Of a DNA stretch of 64,000 bases, positions 26,232 through 39,307 are shown in pieces. Numbering within the stretch: position 1 is the first letter of the stretch; the number at the start of each line of letters is the position of its first letter. The stretch covers positions 310,001 through 374,000 of the forward strand of contig NZ_VKCZ01000014.1 of assembly GCF_009299835.1 (NCBI RefSeq). Direction: 5' to 3'. A program made the translations under genes and the position numbers. The notes below the pieces were generated by a model, which saw only the letters and a program-made list of their open reading frames with translations, was not told where the DNA came from and did not search any database. The DNA comes from Microlunatus speluncae (GTDB taxonomy: Bacteria > Actinomycetota > Actinomycetes > Propionibacteriales > Propionibacteriaceae).

Positions 26232-28304
26232 ATGACCTCCTCCGCAGAGACGCCGGCCCTGGACGCCGATGCTGCCCCCGCGACCCCGTTCCACGACCTC
26301 GACGCCTACATCGCGCTGCCGCGGCTGGCCTCGCTGGCGCTGTCCCCGGACGGCGGCCGGCTGGTCGCCGGGCTCTCCGTACCGGATGAGAAGGGGACCG
26401 GCTACGTGACGTCGCAGTGGGAGCTGGATCCGGCCGGTCGGGCGGCGGCCCGGCAGCTCACCCGTGGCGCGAAGGGGGAGAGTCAGGCCGCCTTCACCGC
26501 CGCCGGTGACCTGCTGTTCGTAGCGCAACGGGCGCACGGCGAGACCTCGGAGGACAAGGCCAAGCCCGCGGTCTGGCTGCTGCCGGCCGCGGGCGGCGAG
26601 GCCCGGCTGCTGGCCCGCCGGCCCGGTGGCGTGTCCGGGGTGGCCGCTGCCCGGAGCGGCGCCACCGTGCTGGCCACCGCCGGCACCCTGCCGTCGGCCA
26701 CCGACAGCGAGTCGGAGCAGCGGCTCCGCGACCTGCGGTCGGACAACAAGATCTCGGCGATCCTGCACAGCGGCTACCCGGTCCGGTTCTGGGACCACGA
26801 CCTCGGCCCCGACGCGCCGCACCTCTTCGCCGGCACCCTGGCGCCCGAGGCCGGCGACGATCCGGTCGAGCTGCGCGACCTGTGCCCGGACATCGGCGCG
26901 GCGCTGATCCACGGCGAGCCCGATCTGGCCGCCGACGGCCGGACCGTCGTGGTCGATGTCCGCGTCCCGCTGCCGCGCGGCGCGTCCCGCTCGGTGCTGG
27001 AGACGATCGACGTCGCCACCGGCGCCCGGGCGAGGATCGTCGACGATGCCGCCGCTGACCTGAGCGGTGCCCGGATCAGTCCCGACGGCACCCGGGTCGC
27101 GTACCTGCGCGAGACCATCACCACGCCGACCGAGGCGCCACGGGTGAGCCTGTGGGTGGTCGGCCTCGACGGGTCGGACGCGCGCCGGCTGGCCGCCGAC
27201 TGGGACCGCTGGCCCGGCGGGATCGCCTGGCTGCCCGACGGCTCCGGCCTGCTGGTGGTCGCCGACGAGGACGGGCGGGCGCCGGTGTTCCGGATCGCCC
27301 TGGACGGTGCCGCCCCGGAGCGGCTGACCGGCGACGACGCGGCCTACAGCGGCCTGGTCGTGGCCCCCGACGGCACGGCGGCCTATGCGCTGCGGGCCTC
27401 GTACGCCTTCCCGGCCGAGCCGGTGCGGATCGACCTGAGCACCGGCGACGTGACCGCGCTGCCGGCCCCCGCGCCGCGGCCCGAACTGCCCGGAACCCTG
27501 CGCGACGTCGAGACGACGGCCGCCGACGGCACCCGGGTCAGGTCCTGGCTGGCGCTGCCCGACGGCGCCTCGGCCGCGAATCCGGCGCCGCTGGTGCTAT
27601 GGATCCACGGCGGCCCGCTCGGCTCCTGGAACACCTGGTCCTGGCGCTGGTGTCCGTGGCTGCTGGTGGCCCAGGGGTACGCGGTGCTGCTGCCGGACCC
27701 GGCCCTGTCCACCGGCTACGGCCAGGAATTCGTCCAGCGCGGCTGGGGTGCCTGGGGCGAGGCGCCGTACACCGATCTGATGGCGGCTACCGACGCGGCC
27801 GAGCAGTTGCCGGAGATCGACAACACCCGGATCGCGGCGATGGGCGGCTCGTTCGGCGGCTACATGGCCAACTGGGTCGCCGGCCACACCGACCGGTTCG
27901 CCGCGATCGTCACCCACGCCAGCCTGTGGGCGCTGGACGGTTTCGGCGGCACCACCGACGTCGCCTACTACTGGGCCCGGGAGATGACGCCGGAGATGTC
28001 GTACGCCAACTCTCCGCACCGCTTCGTCGGTGACATCCGCACCCCGATGCTGGTCGTGCACGGCGACAAGGACTACCGGGTGCCGATCGGCGACGGCCTC
28101 CGGCTCTGGTACGACCTCCTCTCGGCCTCCGGCCTCCCCGCCGCGGACGACGGCAGCACCGAGCACCGCTTCCTCTATTTCCCCGACGAGAACCACTGGG
28201 TGCTCACCCCGCAACACGCCAGGATCTGGTACCAGGTCGTCCTGGCATTCCTCGCCCAACACATCCACAAGACCCCCGCCACCTACCCCGAAACCCTCGG
28301 CTAA
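26232..28304 (+). CDS. S9-family (prolyl oligopeptidase-type) serine peptidase
   Basis: 690 residues. The N-terminal ~420 residues form a WD40/TolB-like beta-propeller (repeated SPDGGRLVAG, SPDGTRVAYLRE, APDGTAAYAL); the C-terminal ~250 form the alpha/beta-hydrolase peptidase domain. Catalytic Ser540 in GGSFGGYMANW, Asp in HGDKDYRVPIG and His655 in DENHWVL. Acts on short peptides or acylated peptides. There is no signal peptide, so it is cytoplasmic. Divergent from the marR-MFS pair with a shared promoter patch. A 59-bp-arm inverted repeat starts on the base after its stop codon. Acylaminoacyl- versus dipeptidyl-peptidase activity cannot be told apart here. Confidence 0.93.
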   Translation: MTSSAETPALDADAAPATPFHDLDAYIALPRLASLALSPDGGRLVAGLSVPDEKGTGYVTSQWELDPAGRAAARQLTRGAKGESQAAFTAAGDLLFVAQRAHGETSEDKAKPAVWLLPAAGGEARLLARRPGGVSGVAAARSGATVLATAGTLPSATDSESEQRLRDLRSDNKISAILHSGYPVRFWDHDLGPDAPHLFAGTLAPEAGDDPVELRDLCPDIGAALIHGEPDLAADGRTVVVDVRVPLPRGASRSVLETIDVATGARARIVDDAAADLSGARISPDGTRVAYLRETITTPTEAPRVSLWVVGLDGSDARRLAADWDRWPGGIAWLPDGSGLLVVADEDGRAPVFRIALDGAAPERLTGDDAAYSGLVVAPDGTAAYALRASYAFPAEPVRIDLSTGDVTALPAPAPRPELPGTLRDVETTAADGTRVRSWLALPDGASAANPAPLVLWIHGGPLGSWNTWSWRWCPWLLVAQGYAVLLPDPALSTGYGQEFVQRGWGAWGEAPYTDLMAATDAAEQLPEIDNTRIAAMGGSFGGYMANWVAGHTDRFAAIVTHASLWALDGFGGTTDVAYYWAREMTPEMSYANSPHRFVGDIRTPMLVVHGDKDYRVPIGDGLRLWYDLLSASGLPAADDGSTEHRFLYFPDENHWVLTPQHARIWYQVVLAFLAQHIHKTPATYPETLG

Positions 28305-28547
28305 CCCCGCCGACCCGCCAGAAGTGCACGCGGTTTTGCGGCGTGTCGGGACAAAAGTGACGTCTCGGCCAGCCGTGGACCGGGGGGGGCGCGCGCCGAC
28401 GAGGGGATCGGTGCCGATGCGCTGTGGAATCGGCGGACCGTCGCAGCTTTCGGACCGGCGATCCGTCCCGATCCGCTGTGGGATCGACACGTCACTTGTG
28501 TCCCGACACGCCGCAAAACCGCGTGCACTACTGGCGGGTCGGCGGGG
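28305..28547. repeat. Long inverted repeat, 59-bp arms, between the S9 peptidase and carA
   Basis: Left arm 28305-28363 and right arm 28489-28547 are reverse complements with only two mismatches in 59. The 125-bp interior contains an imperfect direct repeat (GATGCGCTGTGGAATCG near 28418 and GATCCGCTGTGGGATCG near 28470) and a run of eight G at 28382-28389. The element begins directly after the S9 stop codon and ends 39 bp before the carA leader. No open frame of merit and no target-site duplication were seen. It could be a MITE-like element, a structured RNA or a strong terminator. Confidence 0.9.
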
Positions 28548-28586
28548 TGGGGCTGGGTGCTAGGGTGCGAGGGATCTCAGCCAACC

Positions 28587-28617
28587 TTTAAGACCTGTCC
28601 CGTGAGGCAGGAAAGGA
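28587..28617 (+). promoter_or_regulatory. PyrR-type RNA element over the carA ribosome-binding site
   Basis: The leader TTTAAGACCTGTCCCGTGAG continues into GGCAGGAAAGGA. It can fold as CCTG-T-CC / GG-CAGG with a CGTGA loop and matches the conserved core of PyrR-binding RNA (GUCC-x-GUGAGGC followed by AGG), as I recall it from mycobacterial and Bacillus pyr leaders. The 3 prime part is the Shine-Dalgarno GAAAGGA, 5 bases from the carA ATG. Binding of PyrR-UMP would therefore block translation initiation. pyrR itself is not in this window. Confidence 0.75.
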
Positions 28618-28622
28618 CGGTC

Positions 28623-29797
28623 ATGCTCGAAACGCCTTCGCGCGCGCTCGCAGACCCCACCATTGATCCACCGCCGGCGCTGCTCGTGCTGGAGGACGGC
28701 ACGACCTTCCGCGGGCAGGCGTTCGGCGCCGTCGGCGAAACCTTCGGCGAGGCGGTGTTCTCCACCGGGATGTCCGGCTATCAGGAGACCCTGACCGACC
28801 CCAGCTACCACCGCCAGGTGGTCATCGCAACCGCTCCGCACATCGGCAACACCGGCTGGAACGACGAGGACGACGAGTCCGGGCGGATCTGGGTGGCCGG
28901 TTACGTGGTCCGCGACCCCGCCCGGGTCTCCTCCAACTGGCGCGCCCGGCGCAGCCTGGCCGAGGAACTGCAGAGCCAGGGGATCGTCGGCGTCAGCGGG
29001 ATCGACACCCGGGCGCTGACCCGGCACCTGCGCGAACGCGGCGCGATGCGGGTCGGCATCTCGAGCGAGACGACGACCGCGGAGGATCTTCTCGAGCGGG
29101 TCAAGGCGACGCCGTCGATGCACGGCGCGCACCTGGCCGACGAGGTCACCGCGACCGAGCCCTATCGGGTGCCGGCGGTCGGCGAGGCGAAGTTCCGGGT
29201 GGTCGCGGTCGACCTCGGGATCAAGGCGATGACGCCGCAGCGGATGGCCGAGCGCGGCATCGACGTGCACGTCGTCCCCTCCACGATCAGCTACGACGAA
29301 CTGCTGGCGCTGCAGCCGGACGGGGTCTTCTTCTCCAACGGCCCCGGCGACCCGTCGGCGGCCACCGGGCCGATCGCGCTGCTCCGCCGGGTGCTGGCCG
29401 ACGGGCTGCCGTACTTCGGCATCTGCTTCGGTCACCAGTTGTTCGGCCGAGCCCTCGGCTACGGCACCTTCAAGCTCGGCTACGGCCACCGCGGGATCAA
29501 CCAGCCGGTGATGGACCTGACCACCCGCCGGGTCGAGATCACCGCGCACAACCACGGCTTCGCCGTCGAGGGCAAGGCCGGTGAAACGCTGACGACCGCG
29601 TACGGGCAGGCGTCGATCAGTCACGTCTGCCTGAACGACGACGTGGTGGAGGGCCTGCAACTGGCCAACGCCGACGGCGAGCTGATCGCCTTCTCGGTTC
29701 AGTACCATCCGGAGGCGGCGGCCGGCCCGCACGACGCCGACTACCTGTTCGACCGCTTCATCGAAGTGATGGAGCGCGCTAGCGGAGGTGATCACTG

Positions 29798-29798
<1 letters not shown>
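28623..29798 (+). CDS. carA: Carbamoyl-phosphate synthase, small (glutaminase) subunit
   Basis: 391 residues. Releases ammonia from glutamine for CarB. N-terminal CPSase_sm domain ([40 protein letters not shown]), then a class I glutamine amidotransferase domain with nucleophile Cys in [14 protein letters not shown] and the His/Glu pair in [14 protein letters not shown] at 28623 is chosen for GAAAGGA 5 bases upstream; the longer in-frame extension is the PyrR-type leader. Stop overlaps the carB start (TGATG). First gene of carA-carB-pyrD-pyrF, probably under PyrR control. Confidence 0.98.
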
Positions 29799-33111
<3,313 letters not shown>

Positions 33112-33115
<4 letters not shown>

Positions 33116-34215
33116 TCATTTACCGGCGCCTGGTGCGACCGGTGCTGTTCCGGTCCGCCGGGGGCGACGCCGAGGCCGTACACGAGCGCACGTTGTCCAT
33201 GATCGAACTGGTCGGGCGGTCGCCGCAGCTGCGCCGGCTGTTGCGCTTCGCCGTCGGCGGGCGCAGCCAGGGCGCCCCGGTGCGGGTGGCCGGGATCGAC
33301 TTCCCGGGCCGGGTCGGGCTGGCCGCGGGGATGGACAAGGACGGCCGGGCGGTGCTGGCCTGGTCCGCGCTGGGCTTCGGCCACGCCGAGCTGGGCACGG
33401 TCACCGCGCGGCCGCAGCCGGGCAACGACCGGCCGCGGCTGTTCCGGTTGCCGGCCAGCGGCGCGGTGATCAACCGGATGGGGTTCAACAACCGCGGTGC
33501 CCAGGCGTTGGCGTCGCGGCTGACCCGGGACGGCGTCCGGCGGGGCAACGGTGCGGCCGGGATGCCGGTCGGCATCTCGATCGGCAAGACCAAGATCACG
33601 CCGCTGGAGCAGGCGACCGAGGACTATCTGACCTCGTACCGGTTGCTGGCTCCGCATGCCGACTATCTCGCGATCAATGTCTCCAGCCCCAACACTCCCG
33701 GGCTGCGGGCCCTGCAGGAGGCGGGCGCGCTGCGCGACCTGCTGACCGCGATCCGGTCGGCCGGTCGGTTCCGCCCGGTGCCGATCTTCGTCAAGGTGGC
33801 GCCGGACCTGACCGAGGACGCGCTGGAGGAGTTGCTCGGCGTCTGCACCGAGTGCGGCGTCAGCGGCCTGATCGCCACCAACACCACCCTCGACCGGTCC
33901 GGCCTCCGCTACGGCGACCTGCAGCTGGCCGGGCAGGCCGGCGGGCTGTCCGGCGCCCCGCTGACCCGGCGGGCCCGGGCCGTGGTCGCCTTCCTGGCCG
34001 AACGGACCTCGCTGCCGGTGATCGGGGTCGGCGGGATCATGACCGCCGACGACGGGCAGGCGATGTTCGACGCCGGCGCGGCCCTGGTCCAGCTCTACAC
34101 CGGTTTCATCTACGCCGGGCCCGGACTGATCGCGGCGATCAACCGGGCCACCGGCGACCATGCGCTGACCTCGTCGAGGTCTCAGTCACGTCTGCAGAAG
34201 GGGGAATCGGCATGA
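33112..34215 (+). CDS. pyrD: Dihydroorotate dehydrogenase, class 2 (quinone-linked)
   Basis: 367 residues. Membrane-associated FMN enzyme that oxidises dihydroorotate to orotate with quinone. The class-2 N-terminal extension ([20 protein letters not shown]) precedes the barrel; [49 protein letters not shown], the catalytic Ser in [23 protein letters not shown] and the FMN-phosphate site [11 protein letters not shown] are all present. ATGA overlap with carB and with pyrF (ATG 34212). Confidence 0.97.
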
Positions 34216-35051
34216 CCACCAGTTACGGGGAGCGGCTGACCGCGGTGATCAAGGACCGCGGGGCGTTGTGTGTGGGCATCGACCCGCACCCGGCGTTGCT
34301 GGACCGGTGGGGACTGCCGCGGGACGCGGCCGGGCTGGAGCGATTCGCCCGCGGCACGGTGGAGGCGCTGGGTGAGACGGTCGCCGTGTTCAAGCCGCAG
34401 TCGGCCTTCTATGAGGCGTACGGGTCGGCCGGGATCGCCGTGCTGGAGCTGCTGCTGGCCGACATCGCCGCGGCCGGCGCGATCTCCCTGCTGGACGTCA
34501 AGCGCGGCGATATCGGCTCCACCATGGACGCCTACGCGGCGGCCTACCTCGCCGAGGGGTCGACGCTGGCGGCCGACGCGATCACGATCACTCCGTACGT
34601 CGGCGTCGAGACCCTGGCGGGGACGGCCGACCTGGCCGTTCGTAACGGCCGCGGGGTCTACGTGTTGGCGCTGACCAGCAATCCCGAAGCCCCGGCGCAG
34701 CAACTGGCCCGGACGGCCGCCGGCACGACGGTCGCCGAGACGGTGATCGGCTGGGCCGCCGACCGCAACGCCGGGGCCGAGCCGCTGGGATCGGTCGGTC
34801 TGGTGGTCGGCGCGACGATCGATCCGCCGGGATTCGACTTCGCCAAGCTGAACGGATCGATCCTCGCTCCGGGCGTCGGCGCCCAGGGCGGCGAGCCGGA
34901 ACACCTGCCGGCGATCTTCGGTCCGGCGACCGACCTGGTGCTGCCGTCGGCGAGCCGCGAGGTGCTCTCGGCCGGGCCGGATCCGGAGGCTTTGCGCGAG
35001 GTCGCGACCAGTCTGGTGGGTCGGGTGAATTCCGTCCGCTCCTTGCTATAG
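34212..35051 (+). CDS. pyrF: Orotidine 5-phosphate decarboxylase, long (type 2) form
   Basis: 279 residues, matching the longer actinobacterial/myxobacterial type rather than the ~230-residue E. coli type. Decarboxylates OMP to UMP. Seen: ALCVGIDPHPALLDRWGLP at the N-terminus, VFKPQSAFYEAYGSAG, the catalytic D-x-K-R-G-D (LLDVKRGDIGSTMDAYAAAY), VYVLALTSNPEA and the C-terminal LAPGVGAQGG. ATG 34212 overlaps the pyrD stop and follows AGAAGGGGGAA. Last gene of the pyrimidine operon; mihF follows 109 bp later. Confidence 0.96.
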   Translation: MTTSYGERLTAVIKDRGALCVGIDPHPALLDRWGLPRDAAGLERFARGTVEALGETVAVFKPQSAFYEAYGSAGIAVLELLLADIAAAGAISLLDVKRGDIGSTMDAYAAAYLAEGSTLAADAITITPYVGVETLAGTADLAVRNGRGVYVLALTSNPEAPAQQLARTAAGTTVAETVIGWAADRNAGAEPLGSVGLVVGATIDPPGFDFAKLNGSILAPGVGAQGGEPEHLPAIFGPATDLVLPSASREVLSAGPDPEALREVATSLVGRVNSVRSLL

Positions 35052-35084
35052 GTTTCCCTCTGACCCACCCGCAGTGAGGCGCCG

Positions 35085-35147
35085 ATGAAGATCATCTCCG
35101 CGCCGCTGGTGATGCGGCCGTTTGCCGTACTGGACGAGACGAATTGA
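35085..35147 (+). CDS. Possible 20-residue leader peptide upstream of mihF
   Basis: ATG at 35085, stop TGA at 35145-35147, with a GAGG 5 bases upstream of the start. The product would be MKIISAPLVMRPFAVLDETN. It lies wholly in the 109-bp gap between pyrF and mihF, whose GTG follows 13 bp later. Nothing recognisable; it could be a chance frame or a translated leader that couples to mihF. Confidence 0.25.
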   Translation: MKIISAPLVMRPFAVLDETN

Positions 35148-35160
35148 GACGAGGGGGATT

Positions 35161-35505
35161 GTGACCATTCCGCCGCTGAGCGACGCGCAGCGCGAGCTGG
35201 CCCGCCACGCAGCCACCGAGGCACGGCGCCGACGGGCCGAGGTGAAACGAGCGCTGCGGGCCGGCGAGCAGACCTTGGCCGAGGTGCTGACGCTGGCCGA
35301 GGAAGACGACGTGATCGCGCAGATCAAGGTCGTCGACATCGTGAAGTGCGTGCCCCGGGTCGGCGACGTGCGCGCCGGACAGGTGATGGAGCGCCTGGAG
35401 ATCGCGCCGAACCGGCGACTCCGCGGGCTGGGCCGGCACCAGGCGGCGGGCCTGCTGGCCGAGTTCGAAGCCCGCACCAGTCGCTCCGGCCGCACCGGAT
35501 CGTGA
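35161..35505 (+). CDS. mihF: Actinobacterial integration host factor (mIHF)
   Basis: 114 residues. Nucleoid-associated DNA-binding protein unique to actinobacteria. Core: PPLSDAQRELARHAATEARR, VKRALRAGEQTLAEVLTLAE, IAQIKVVDIVKCVPRVGDVR, and the helix-two-turn-helix MERLEIAPNRRLRGLGRHQA. GTG at 35161 is preferred for the preceding GAGGGGGAT; an upstream in-frame start would lie inside the leader frame. Located between pyrF and gmk as in other actinobacteria. Followed by the triple 50-bp repeat. Confidence 0.95.
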   Translation: MTIPPLSDAQRELARHAATEARRRRAEVKRALRAGEQTLAEVLTLAEEDDVIAQIKVVDIVKCVPRVGDVRAGQVMERLEIAPNRRLRGLGRHQAAGLLAEFEARTSRSGRTGS

Positions 35506-35540
35506 CCGGGCCCACTGCGGGGCCCGACCTGGTCGGTCGT

Positions 35541-35680
35541 TCGTTCCCTGAGCCTGTCGAAGGGCAAGCCCGATGACCGCGCCGGGTTGTTCGTTCCCTG
35601 AGCCTGTCGAAGGGCAAGCCCGATGACCGCGCCGGGTTGTTCGTTCCCTGAGCCTGTCGAAGGGCAAGCCCGATGACCGC
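35541..35680. repeat. Three direct 50-bp repeats carrying GTTCCCTGAGC elements, running into gmk
   Basis: Units begin at 35541, 35591 and 35641 with exact 50-bp period. Each contains the GTTCCCTGAGCCTGTCGAAG element (35543, 35593, 35643), then GGCAAGCCCGATGACCGCG. The third unit runs into gmk, so each unit repeats the gmk start region: ATG at 35573, 35623 and the real start 35673. All three elements point the same way, unlike the facing pairs elsewhere. The GAAGGG of the last unit lies 8 bases before the gmk ATG. Confidence 0.95.
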
Positions 35681-36284
35681 GACCTCCGAGCCGTCCGCGG
35701 CCGCCCGCCCACGGCTGGCCGTGCTCTCCGGACCGACCGCGGTCGGCAAGGGGACCGTCGTCGGCCGGCTCCGGGAGACCCGGCCCGAGGTGTTCGTCTC
35801 GGTGTCGGCGACCACCCGCCCGGCCCGGCCCGGTGAGGTCGACGGGGTGCACTACCTGTTCGTCGACGACGCCGAGTTCGACCGGCTGATCGCCGACGGC
35901 GAGTTGCTGGAGTGGGCGGTGGTGCACAACTCGTTCCGGTACGGCACGCCGCGGGAGCCGCTGCGCGCCGCGCTCGACGCCGGCCGGCCGGCCATCCTGG
36001 AGATCGACCTGCAGGGCGCCCGGCAGGTGAAACAGGTCTGCGGCGCGGGCGCGGTGTTCGCCGCCGACGACGTGCAGTACGTGTTCCTGATGCCGCCGTC
36101 CTGGGAAGAGATGGTGCGCCGGCTGGTCGGCCGGGGCACCGAGTCGGCCGAGGAACGGGAGCGTCGGCTGACCACCGCGCGGGCGGAGATGCTGGCCGTG
36201 GACGAGTTCGACCACATCGTCGTCAACACCGAAATCGACCAAGCCGTCGCCGAATTGGTACTGTTGTTGGGTCTGCCCTCCTAG
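35673..36284 (+). CDS. gmk: Guanylate kinase
   Basis: 203 residues. Phosphorylates GMP to GDP. P-loop [20 protein letters not shown] near residue 16, GMP-binding [53 protein letters not shown] and the C-terminal [13 protein letters not shown]. The start ATG lies inside the third copy of a 50-bp repeat, whose GAAGGG is the only Shine-Dalgarno candidate (8-base spacing). Two upstream ATGACCGCG copies are out of frame with gmk. Followed by rpoZ after 44 bp. Confidence 0.97.
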   Translation: MTATSEPSAAARPRLAVLSGPTAVGKGTVVGRLRETRPEVFVSVSATTRPARPGEVDGVHYLFVDDAEFDRLIADGELLEWAVVHNSFRYGTPREPLRAALDAGRPAILEIDLQGARQVKQVCGAGAVFAADDVQYVFLMPPSWEEMVRRLVGRGTESAEERERRLTTARAEMLAVDEFDHIVVNTEIDQAVAELVLLLGLPS

Positions 36285-36328
36285 TCGGGGGCGGACATCC
36301 CCGTCGAAGACCTCTGCAAAGGACCATC

Positions 36329-36649
36329 TTGTCCAACACCACCGCGCCCGAGGGAATCACCAACCCGCCGATCGACGAGCTGCTGCAGCACGCCGATTCG
36401 AAGTACAAGCTGGTGCTCTACGCCGCCAAGCGGGCCCGGCAGATCAACGCCTACTACTCCCAGCTCGGTGAGGGTCTGCTCGACAACGTCGGACCCCTGG
36501 TGGAGACCTCGGTCCAGGAGAAGCCGCTGTCCATCGCGCTCCGCGAGGTCAACGCCGGCGTGCTGACCTGCACCGACATCGATCCCGATGCCGACGCTGC
36601 CGCCGCCGCGTCGGACGACGGCTTCGGCGACGGTCCCACCTCCGCCTGA
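36329..36649 (+). CDS. rpoZ: RNA polymerase omega subunit
   Basis: 106 residues. Supports assembly of RNA polymerase beta prime. Core: [40 protein letters not shown] and [16 protein letters not shown], with an acidic, alanine-rich C-terminal tail ([20 protein letters not shown]) not present in enteric omega. The start codon is TTG at 36329, supported by AAAGGA 6 bases upstream and by the absence of another in-frame start. gmk-rpoZ-coaBC-metK is the standard actinobacterial order. Confidence 0.96.
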   Translation: MSNTTAPEGITNPPIDELLQHADSKYKLVLYAAKRARQINAYYSQLGEGLLDNVGPLVETSVQEKPLSIALREVNAGVLTCTDIDPDADAAAAASDDGFGDGPTSA

Positions 36650-36674
36650 TCCACCCACCACAGCCGAGTCACCG

Positions 36675-37910
36675 ATGAGCAGGATCGTTCTCGGTGTCGC
36701 CGGCGGCATCGCGGCGTACAAGGCCTGCGAGCTGCTCCGGCGGCTGGTCGCCGACGGGCACGAGGTCACGGTCGTGCCGACCGAGTCCGCGCTGCACTTC
36801 GTCGGCGAGGCCACCTGGGCGGCGCTGTCCGGTCGCCCGGTCAGCACCCAGGTGTGGGACGACGCGCACCGGGTGCCGCACGTCGCGCTCGGCCAGCAGG
36901 CCGATCTGGTCCTGGTCGCCCCGGCGACCGCCGACCTGTTGGCCCGGGCCGCGACCGGCCGGGCCGACGACCTGCTGACCAACATCCTGCTCACCGCGCG
37001 CTGTCCGGTGGTCTTCGCGCCGGCCATGCACACCGAGATGTGGCTGCACCCGGCCACCCGGCAGAACGTGGCGACCCTGCGCGACCGCGGCGCCGTGGTG
37101 GTCGACCCGGACAGCGGCCGGCTCACCGGCGCCGATTCGGGCCCGGGCCGGCTGCCCGACCCGGAGGAACTGGCCGCCGTCGCCTTCGGTCTCCTGGCCG
37201 ATCCTGACCTGGCCGCCCGGGCCGCCCGCCGTGATCTGGCAGGCCTCCGGGTCGCGGTCAGTGCCGGCGGCACCCGGGAACACCTCGATCCGGTCCGCTT
37301 CCTCGGCAACGCCTCGTCCGGCCGGATGGGCTGGGCGCTGGCCCGGGCCGCCGTCCTCCGTGGCGCCGAGGTCCGCCTGGTCGCGGCGAACGTGACCCTG
37401 CCGCCGCCGGCCGGGATCGAGCTGGAGCGGATCGGCTCCACCGGTGACCTGGCGGCGGCGATGAGCCGCGCGGCGAAGGATTCCGACATCGTCGTGATGG
37501 CCGCCGCGCCGGCCGACTTCGGTCCGGCCGCGGAGAGCGAGACCAAGATCAAGAAGTCCGGTGACTCCGGGCTGCGACTGGAGCTGCAACAGACCACCGA
37601 CGTGCTGGCCGGTCTGGTGGAGAGCCGGACCGATCCGGCCCAGGTGATCATCGGGTTCGCCGCCGAGACCCCGACCGCCGATGCCGCCCTGGAAGATCTC
37701 GGCGCGGCCAAGCTGGCCCGCAAGGGTTGTGACGCGTTGGTGCTGAACGATGTCAGCGGCGGCAAGGTGTTCGGTAGCGCGACCAGCGAGATCCGGGTCT
37801 TCACCTCGGCTCGCTACGGTGACGGCCGGTACGGACCCTGGTCCGGCACCAAGGACACGCTGGCGCATCGAGTGCTGGACATCGCGGTCGAGCTTCGCGG
37901 CCGACGATAA
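36675..37910 (+). CDS. coaBC: Bifunctional phosphopantothenoylcysteine decarboxylase/synthase
   Basis: 411 residues. Two consecutive coenzyme A steps. CoaC flavodoxin-like half: VLGVAGGIAAYKACELLRRL, catalytic His in RVPHVALGQQADLVLVAPAT, and PAMHTEMWLHPAT, where the P-x-M-N-x-x-M-W Asn is His as I recall from other actinobacteria. CoaB half from ~residue 190: VAVSAGGTREHLDPVRFLGN, SSGRMGWALARAA, and KIKKSGDSGLRLELQQTTDV, FAAETP, VLNDVSGGKVFGSATSE. ATG at 36675 gives the family-consistent N-terminus. Confidence 0.96.
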   Translation: MSRIVLGVAGGIAAYKACELLRRLVADGHEVTVVPTESALHFVGEATWAALSGRPVSTQVWDDAHRVPHVALGQQADLVLVAPATADLLARAATGRADDLLTNILLTARCPVVFAPAMHTEMWLHPATRQNVATLRDRGAVVVDPDSGRLTGADSGPGRLPDPEELAAVAFGLLADPDLAARAARRDLAGLRVAVSAGGTREHLDPVRFLGNASSGRMGWALARAAVLRGAEVRLVAANVTLPPPAGIELERIGSTGDLAAAMSRAAKDSDIVVMAAAPADFGPAAESETKIKKSGDSGLRLELQQTTDVLAGLVESRTDPAQVIIGFAAETPTADAALEDLGAAKLARKGCDALVLNDVSGGKVFGSATSEIRVFTSARYGDGRYGPWSGTKDTLAHRVLDIAVELRGRR

Positions 37911-38009
37911 GGTGCAGGTCCAGTTCCACGTACCGCATCAGACGCATCCATCCACGACAGCTCGCGGCCGGCAGACCAGGCCCGGCGGGCACCCGAAGGG
38001 GCAGCAGCC

Positions 38010-39206
<1,197 letters not shown>

Positions 39207-39216
39207 TCCCGCCGAC

Positions 39217-39260
39217 TTGTCAGAACTGAGTAGCCCTATAGCGCAACTCAGTTCTGACAA
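39217..39260. terminator. Hairpin after metK (TTGTCAGAACT family)
   Basis: Perfect 15-bp arms TTGTCAGAACTGAGT (39217-39231) and its complement (39246-39260) with a 14-base loop. No T-tract. Lies between metK and the priA GTG at 39308, so it may reduce read-through. Relatives at 41561-41618 and 55367-55430 share the TTGTCAGAACT arms. Confidence 0.8.
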
Positions 39261-39307
39261 CTCGGCGTTGTGGGTGGTTGTCGGCGGCGTACGCCTATCA
39301 TCCGGGT

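Noticed and set aside
35541-35680. CRISPR array suggested by three equally spaced repeats
   Set aside because: The whole 50-bp unit is identical, with no variable spacers, only three units and no cas genes.
37911-38009. SAM riboswitch upstream of metK
   Set aside because: No conserved SAM-I/II/IV core or multi-helix fold could be recognised in the 99 bases.
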